Origin: Actinomadura madurae
Lineage (GTDB): Bacteria; Actinomycetota; Actinomycetes; Streptosporangiales; Streptosporangiaceae
Length of the DNA: 64,000 nucleotides
Direction of reading: 5' to 3'
Assembly: GCF_900115095.1 (NCBI RefSeq)
Contig: NZ_FOVH01000021.1
Location: forward strand, 1 to 64,000
Of the stretch, positions 60,101 to 64,000 are shown in pieces. The notes below the pieces were generated by a model that worked only from the letters and a program-made list of their open reading frames with translations, searched no databases and was not told the origin of the DNA. Each line of letters starts with the position of its first letter. The first letter of the stretch is position 1. The translations under genes and the position numbers were made by a program.

Positions 60101-60135
60101 CGGGCCTGTACCGGTTGGAGGTCGGTACAGGCCCG
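60101..60135 (-). terminator. Perfect 13-bp hairpin after whiB
   Basis: CGGGCCTGTACCG (60101-60113) and CGGTACAGGCCCG (60123-60135) form a perfect stem with a 9-base loop, 72 bases beyond the whiB stop. It could end the whiB transcript; there is no T run. A smaller hairpin (GGGCC-GTGA-GGCCC, 60185-60198) is closer to the stop. Confidence 0.6.
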
Positions 60136-60206
60136 CGGTCACGCTTCTTAATTGGACCTTCCCGGTCCTTGAACCCCTGCCGGACGGGCCGTGAGGCCCG
60201 CCGAGG

Positions 60207-60518
60207 TCAGCTGGCGACGAGTTCTTCCTCGTCGACCTCGACCGACCGCTCGTACTCGTCCTTCGCGGTCTCCAGCAGGTCGCGCCACGATTTCACATCC
60301 GGCCGCCGCCGTAGCAGAGCACGGCGTTCACGCTCGGTCATGCCGCCCCAGACACCGAACTCGATCCGGTTGTCGAGGGCGTCAGCGAGACACTCCGTGC
60401 GTACTGGGCAGCCGCGGCAGATGAGCTTGGCCCGGTTCTGCGCCGCTCCCTGCACGAACAGGGCATCCGGATCCGCGTTACGGCAGGCGGCGCGGGCGGT
60501 CCAATCCGTGATCCACAT
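60207..60518 (-). CDS. whiB4: WhiB-family protein, WhiB4/WblA type
   Basis: A 103-residue iron-sulfur regulator. The cluster ligands are C12, C34, C37 and C43 (C-x21-C-x2-C-x5-C), followed by the GVWGG turn (55-59) and a basic segment ERRALLRRR that contacts DNA. It has the length and place of mycobacterial WhiB4 and streptomycete WblA, between the ATPase pair and ponA2. WblA represses antibiotic synthesis and is needed for sporulation; WhiB4 responds to oxidation. The role here is inferred from that. Confidence 0.93.
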   Translation of the reverse strand: MWITDWTARAACRNADPDALFVQGAAQNRAKLICRGCPVRTECLADALDNRIEFGVWGGMTERERRALLRRRPDVKSWRDLLETAKDEYERSVEVDEEELVAS

Positions 60519-60844
60519 CTTGGCCCCACTCCCCTAGGGTCTGTGTCGATTTGCGCTCCTTGGCCGGACGGGCGCGGACGTCAGGCCGCCAAACGAAAGC
60601 CGTGGGGAAGAACTTACGGAAGCGAGGGACGTTTCAACAGCCCCCGATGGGCCCATTCTCGATATAGCCCACCGGGGCCATACCGCCGGAACGGACTAGT
60701 TACCTGTAGTTGACGCGCCAGACACAGCGCAGGTTGTCATCATGAGGGCATACCGGACGAACGTCCTGATCGTGGGGCCCGGAAAGCGGGGGCGCCGGGG
60801 GACCTGTCCCTAATGCACTGCTCGTCCCGCGTACCCTATACCCC
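60519..60844. other. Divergent promoter region of whiB4 and ponA2
   Basis: 326 bases with no gene, containing the promoters of both neighbours. I could not pick a convincing -35/-10 pair; TTGACG at 60715 and TACCCTATA near 60831 are candidates for ponA2. Confidence 0.5.
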
Positions 60845-63166
60845 GTGCGCGTTGCGAAATCGGATCGGGTCAAGGCTGCGTCCACGCTGTTCAGGCTGCT
60901 CGGGGCCGGGGTGGTGGCGGGGCTCATCGTCGCGCTCATCGCGCTGCCCGCGGTCGGCAGCGCCGGGCTGACGGCCCGCGACGCCGCCAACAACTTCGAG
61001 GACATGGAGGGCGAGCTCAAGACGACACCACCGTCCGAGAAGACGGTGATGTACGACGCGAGCGGCAAGCAGGTCGCCACGTTCTTCGACAAGTACCGCG
61101 AGTCCGTCCGGCTCGACCAGGTCGACCCGATCATGCGCAAGGCGATCATCGACATCGAGGACTCGCGGTTCTACGAGCACGGCGCGCTCGACCTCAAGGG
61201 CACCATCCGCGCCCTCGCGTCCAACGTCGAGTCCGAGCAGACTCAGGGCGGGTCCACGCTCACGCAGCAGTACGTCAAGAACCTCCTCGTCGACAGCGCC
61301 CGGACGCAGGAGGAGTACCGCGAGGCCACGGCCCCCACGGTCGGGCGCAAGCTCCGCGAACTGCGCTACGCCCTCGACATCGAGCAGCGCATGACCAAGG
61401 ACCAGATCCTTGAGGGCTACCTGAACATCGCCTACTTCGGCGCCGGCGCGTACGGGGTCCAGGCGGCGGCCAAGCGCTACTTCAGCGTCCCCGCCAGCAA
61501 GCTCAACCTCGGACAGGCCGCCCTGCTCGCCGGCATCACCCAGAACCCCGCCGCGTTCGACCCGATCCGCAACCCGAAGGACGCGCGGCACAGGCGCGAC
61601 ATCGTCCTCTACCGGATGGCGCAGCTCGGGCACATCAGCAAGGCCCAGGCGGACGAGGAAGCCGCCAAGCCGATCGAGCTGAACCGCACCGACCCGGTCG
61701 GCGGCTGCCAGTCCAGCAAGGCGCCGTACTTCTGCGAGTACGTGAAGTACGACATGCTCAACATCCTGTCGGACGGCAAGTACTGGGAGCTCGAACCGAA
61801 GCAGCAGCAGGCCGTCGTCAACGAGCTCAACCGGGGCGGCTACACGATCCGCACCACGCTCGACATGGACGACCAGCGCGCCGTCGACAAGACGCTGCGC
61901 CAGACCGTCGCCCCCGGCGGCAACCGCGTCGGCGCCGAGGCGATGGTCGAGCCCGGCACCGGCAAGGTCAAGGCGATCGGGCTCAGCAAGCGGTTCGGCC
62001 CCGGGAAGGGCCGAACGACCATCAACCTGCCCGCCGACTCCCGCCACGGCGGCGGCAACGGCGTGTCCGCGGGCTCGACGTTCAAGATCTTCACGCTGGC
62101 CGCCGCGATCGACCAGGGCATCCCGGTCAGCACCACGATCAACTCGCCGCAGACGACCACGATCGGCGGCTTCCAGCCGTGCCGCTACACCGGGATGTAC
62201 CAGGGCAAGAAGGTCAAGAACGCCATGATCGGCGGCGGCACCTGGACCCTCTCCAACGCCGGCGACAGCGAGAAGGGCAACTTCAACCTCAAGACCGGCA
62301 CCTGGCACTCGGTCAACACGTTCTACGCCCACCTGGAGAAGCGCGTCGGCGTCTGCAACGCCGTCAAGATGGCCGAGAAGTTCGGGATGAAGCAGGGCAA
62401 CGGCAACCCGCTCCTGCCGATCGCGTCCCAGGTCCTCGGCGTCAACGACATCGACATGGTGCACCTCGCCGCCGCCTACGCCGGCTTCGCCGCCCGCGGC
62501 AAGTACTGCGCCCCCATCTCCGTCACCGAGGTCGTCGACCCCGAGGGCAAGAAGCTGAAGCTGCCCAAGCAGGACTGCCACCAGGCCCTGGACGAGGACG
62601 TCGCCGACAAGGTCAACTCGATCCTCCAGGGCGTCCTCACCAAGGGCACCGCGGCCGGACGCGGCATCGGCCGTCCCGCCGCCGGCAAGACCGGAACCTG
62701 TGAAGAGTTCACCTGCGCCGTGTTCGCCGGATTCACCCCGAACCTCGCCGCCGCCACCGCCTACTGGGACTTCCGCGGCCCCTGGCAGTACAAGGTGTAC
62801 GGCGTCTACGGCGCGGACATCCCCGGCGGCATCTGGCAGCAGTCCATGCGGAGCGCCCTCGCCGGCGAGCCGGCGCCCGGCTTCCGCACCCCGTCCCGCG
62901 ACTTCGGCGACACCACCCGCGTCCCCGAGGTGAAGGGCGACACGATCGGCGCCGCCACCGCCAAGCTCAGGGGCGCCGACCTGAAGGTCAAGGTCGCGCC
63001 CGGGTCCGTCGACTCCGACCAGCCGCGCGGGACGGTCGTGTCCACCTCCCCGGACGGCGGCACCGAGGTCCCGCCCGGCAGCACCGTCATCCTCTACGTG
63101 AGCAGCGGCAAGAAGGGCAACGGGCGCGGCCAGCCGAACGGCCGGTCATCTCCCTGGGAGGACTGA
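60845..63166 (+). CDS. ponA2: Bifunctional penicillin-binding protein (PonA2-like)
   Basis: A 773-residue class A PBP. One membrane helix (about 17-45); transglycosylase domain with EDSRFYEHGALD (catalytic Glu) and TQGGSTLTQQYVKN; transpeptidase domain with the SxxK serine in SAGSTFKIF, the SVN motif in HSVNTFY, and AGKTGTC (KTG). A single PASTA domain near the C-terminus (VPEVKGDTIGAATAKLRGAD). It polymerises and cross-links peptidoglycan. Start GTG at 60845. Its place next to whiB4 and a metallophosphoesterase matches Rv3682. Confidence 0.95.
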   Translation: MRVAKSDRVKAASTLFRLLGAGVVAGLIVALIALPAVGSAGLTARDAANNFEDMEGELKTTPPSEKTVMYDASGKQVATFFDKYRESVRLDQVDPIMRKAIIDIEDSRFYEHGALDLKGTIRALASNVESEQTQGGSTLTQQYVKNLLVDSARTQEEYREATAPTVGRKLRELRYALDIEQRMTKDQILEGYLNIAYFGAGAYGVQAAAKRYFSVPASKLNLGQAALLAGITQNPAAFDPIRNPKDARHRRDIVLYRMAQLGHISKAQADEEAAKPIELNRTDPVGGCQSSKAPYFCEYVKYDMLNILSDGKYWELEPKQQQAVVNELNRGGYTIRTTLDMDDQRAVDKTLRQTVAPGGNRVGAEAMVEPGTGKVKAIGLSKRFGPGKGRTTINLPADSRHGGGNGVSAGSTFKIFTLAAAIDQGIPVSTTINSPQTTTIGGFQPCRYTGMYQGKKVKNAMIGGGTWTLSNAGDSEKGNFNLKTGTWHSVNTFYAHLEKRVGVCNAVKMAEKFGMKQGNGNPLLPIASQVLGVNDIDMVHLAAAYAGFAARGKYCAPISVTEVVDPEGKKLKLPKQDCHQALDEDVADKVNSILQGVLTKGTAAGRGIGRPAAGKTGTCEEFTCAVFAGFTPNLAAATAYWDFRGPWQYKVYGVYGADIPGGIWQQSMRSALAGEPAPGFRTPSRDFGDTTRVPEVKGDTIGAATAKLRGADLKVKVAPGSVDSDQPRGTVVSTSPDGGTEVPPGSTVILYVSSGKKGNGRGQPNGRSSPWED

Positions 63167-63171
63167 GACGC

Positions 63172-63199
63172 AAGGGCCCGGCGAGCGTGCCGGGCCCTT
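63172..63199. terminator. Terminator between ponA2 and the GatB/YqeY gene
   Basis: AAGGGCCCGGC (63172-63182) and GCCGGGCCCTT (63189-63199) pair over 11 bp with a 6-base loop. It serves both convergent genes. Confidence 0.85.
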
Positions 63200-63201
63200 C
63201 C

Positions 63202-63654
63202 TCATTCCGCGAGCTGGCGCCTGACCTCGGCGGCGACGCGCCCGCCCTCGGCACGTCCGGCCACCTTCGGATTCACCGACTTCATGACCTGACCCATCGC
63301 GCGCGGCCCGGACGCGCCCGTCTCGGCGATCGCGTCCGCCACCAGCGCGGTCAGCTCCTCGTCCGACAGCTGCGCGGGAAGGTACTCCTCCAGCACCGAG
63401 CCCTCGTCCCGCTCCGCCTGCGCCTGCTCCTCCCGGCCCGCGTCACCGAACGCCGCCGCAGCCTCGCGGCGCTTCTTCGCCTCCCGGGTGAGCACCTTGA
63501 CGACGTCGTCGTCCGACAGCTCGCGCGACTGCTTGCCTGCGACCTCCTCGTTCTTCACCGCGGTGAGGGCCATCCGCAAAGTCCGCGTGCGCACCTCGTC
63601 ACGGGCCTTCATCGCGGACGAGAGGTCGGACTCCAGCTTCTCCTTCAGGGTCAT
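63202..63654 (-). CDS. GatB/YqeY domain protein
   Basis: A 150-residue protein related to the tail domain of GatB that contacts tRNA. Signature: LKEKLESDLSSAMKARDEVR at the N-terminus, SDDDVVKVLTREAKKRREAA in the middle and MGQVMKSVNPKVAGRAEGGRV near the end. It may bind tRNA or act as a partner of amidotransferases; the exact role is unknown. ATG at 63654 chosen over a start 4 codons upstream. Divergent from the metallophosphoesterase gene. Confidence 0.92.
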   Translation of the reverse strand: MTLKEKLESDLSSAMKARDEVRTRTLRMALTAVKNEEVAGKQSRELSDDDVVKVLTREAKKRREAAAAFGDAGREEQAQAERDEGSVLEEYLPAQLSDEELTALVADAIAETGASGPRAMGQVMKSVNPKVAGRAEGGRVAAEVRRQLAE

Positions 63655-63748
63655 GCCCAACATCATGCCCGTCCGGCACCTTCTGCCTCATCAGGATTAC
63701 CGCGCGGTGCCCATGTCTGAAAACATGGAACCCTGAGAAGGGAGAGCC

Positions 63749-64000
63749 GTGCGAAAGATCTACGCCGCGCCCCTGGGACTCCTGGGGGCGGGAGCCGCGA
63801 CCTTCGGGTACGCCTCGCTCATCGAGCGGAACTGGTTCCGGCTCCGCCGTTTCGACGTGCCCGTGCTGGCGCCCGGCCGTCCCCCGGTGAAGATCCTGCA
63901 CCTCTCCGACGCGCACCTCACCCCCGGCCGCTCGCGCCTGATCCACTGGGTCCGCTCCCTGGACGCGCTCGAACCCGACCTGGTCGTCAACACCGGCGAC
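63749..64000 (+). CDS. Metallophosphoesterase, N-terminal part
   Basis: The first 84 codons, cut by the window edge. GTG at 63749 after GGGAGAGC. A hydrophobic N-terminal segment (LGLLGAGAATFGYASLIE), a linker with WFRLRRF, then the first metal-site motif KILHLSDAHLTPG with D-x-H, and NTGD at the edge, the start of the second motif. It belongs to the YkuE/DUF-type membrane-anchored phosphoesterases, and matches the gene after ponA2 (Rv3683). Confidence 0.9.
   Translation, partial: MRKIYAAPLGLLGAGAATFGYASLIERNWFRLRRFDVPVLAPGRPPVKILHLSDAHLTPGRSRLIHWVRSLDALEPDLVVNTGD

Noticed and set aside
59505..60194. Plus-strand 229-codon open frame
   Set aside because: Arg/Gly-rich product made of the 60-bp repeats; no ribosome site; other frames are equally open.

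Overview
The window is very GC-rich (coding third positions are nearly all G or C) and holds bldG, a whiB-type gene, a Tad/Flp locus with the actinobacterial Rv3654c-type layout, an ssd-like gene and a ponA2-type penicillin-binding protein. This points to a filamentous actinobacterium; an Actinomadura-like member of the Streptosporangiales is my best guess. No rRNA, tRNA or CRISPR array was seen.

Layout. 1-310: right end of an IS481-type insertion sequence. 457-4628 (minus): RDD membrane protein, DUF2752 protein, PP2C phosphatase and a GAF histidine kinase/NarL-type response regulator pair. 4843-11703 (plus): SDR, MFS exporter and QueA-like enzyme joined by ATGA overlaps, then serB and a FUSC protein. 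11705-16451 (minus): SixA-like phosphatase, a 40-residue membrane peptide, the proton-pumping pyrophosphatase hppA, then a BldG anti-anti-sigma factor with its anti-sigma-like partner. 16700-19015: MrfA-type helicase. 19580-24022: accessory pair of a giant SARP/AAA regulator and an FAD oxidase.

From about 25 kb to the right edge the backbone follows the order known from Mycobacterium tuberculosis Rv3654c-Rv3683 and the matching Streptomyces region: Tad pilus genes and ssd, a Fic-like protein, acs, nhaA, a holin-like protein, an epoxide-hydrolase-like gene, marP, CoA NUDIX, nth, crp, MBL hydrolase, NUDIX, RidA, DUF4177, two Get3/ArsA-type ATPases, whiB4/wblA, ponA2, GatB/YqeY and a metallophosphoesterase. 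Lineage-specific insertions interrupt it: SDR/CMD/TetR (42.9-45.0 kb), HxlR/MDR and MarR with a broken MFS gene (48.4-52.1 kb), a slipin gene, an AKR/TetR pair, and decayed gene remnants (58.7-59.6 kb).

The most interesting unexplained features are: a structured leader before nhaA that resembles cation-sensing nhaA leader RNAs; a Fic-like protein that has lost its catalytic residues; three 158-bp non-coding tandem repeats directly after the second ATPase gene; several short tandem repeats that start at or contain gene 3' ends (marP, acs, the MDR gene); a 590-bp spacer wedged between the paired ATPases; a CRP-type box before crp; and paired operators for the AKR/TetR switch.
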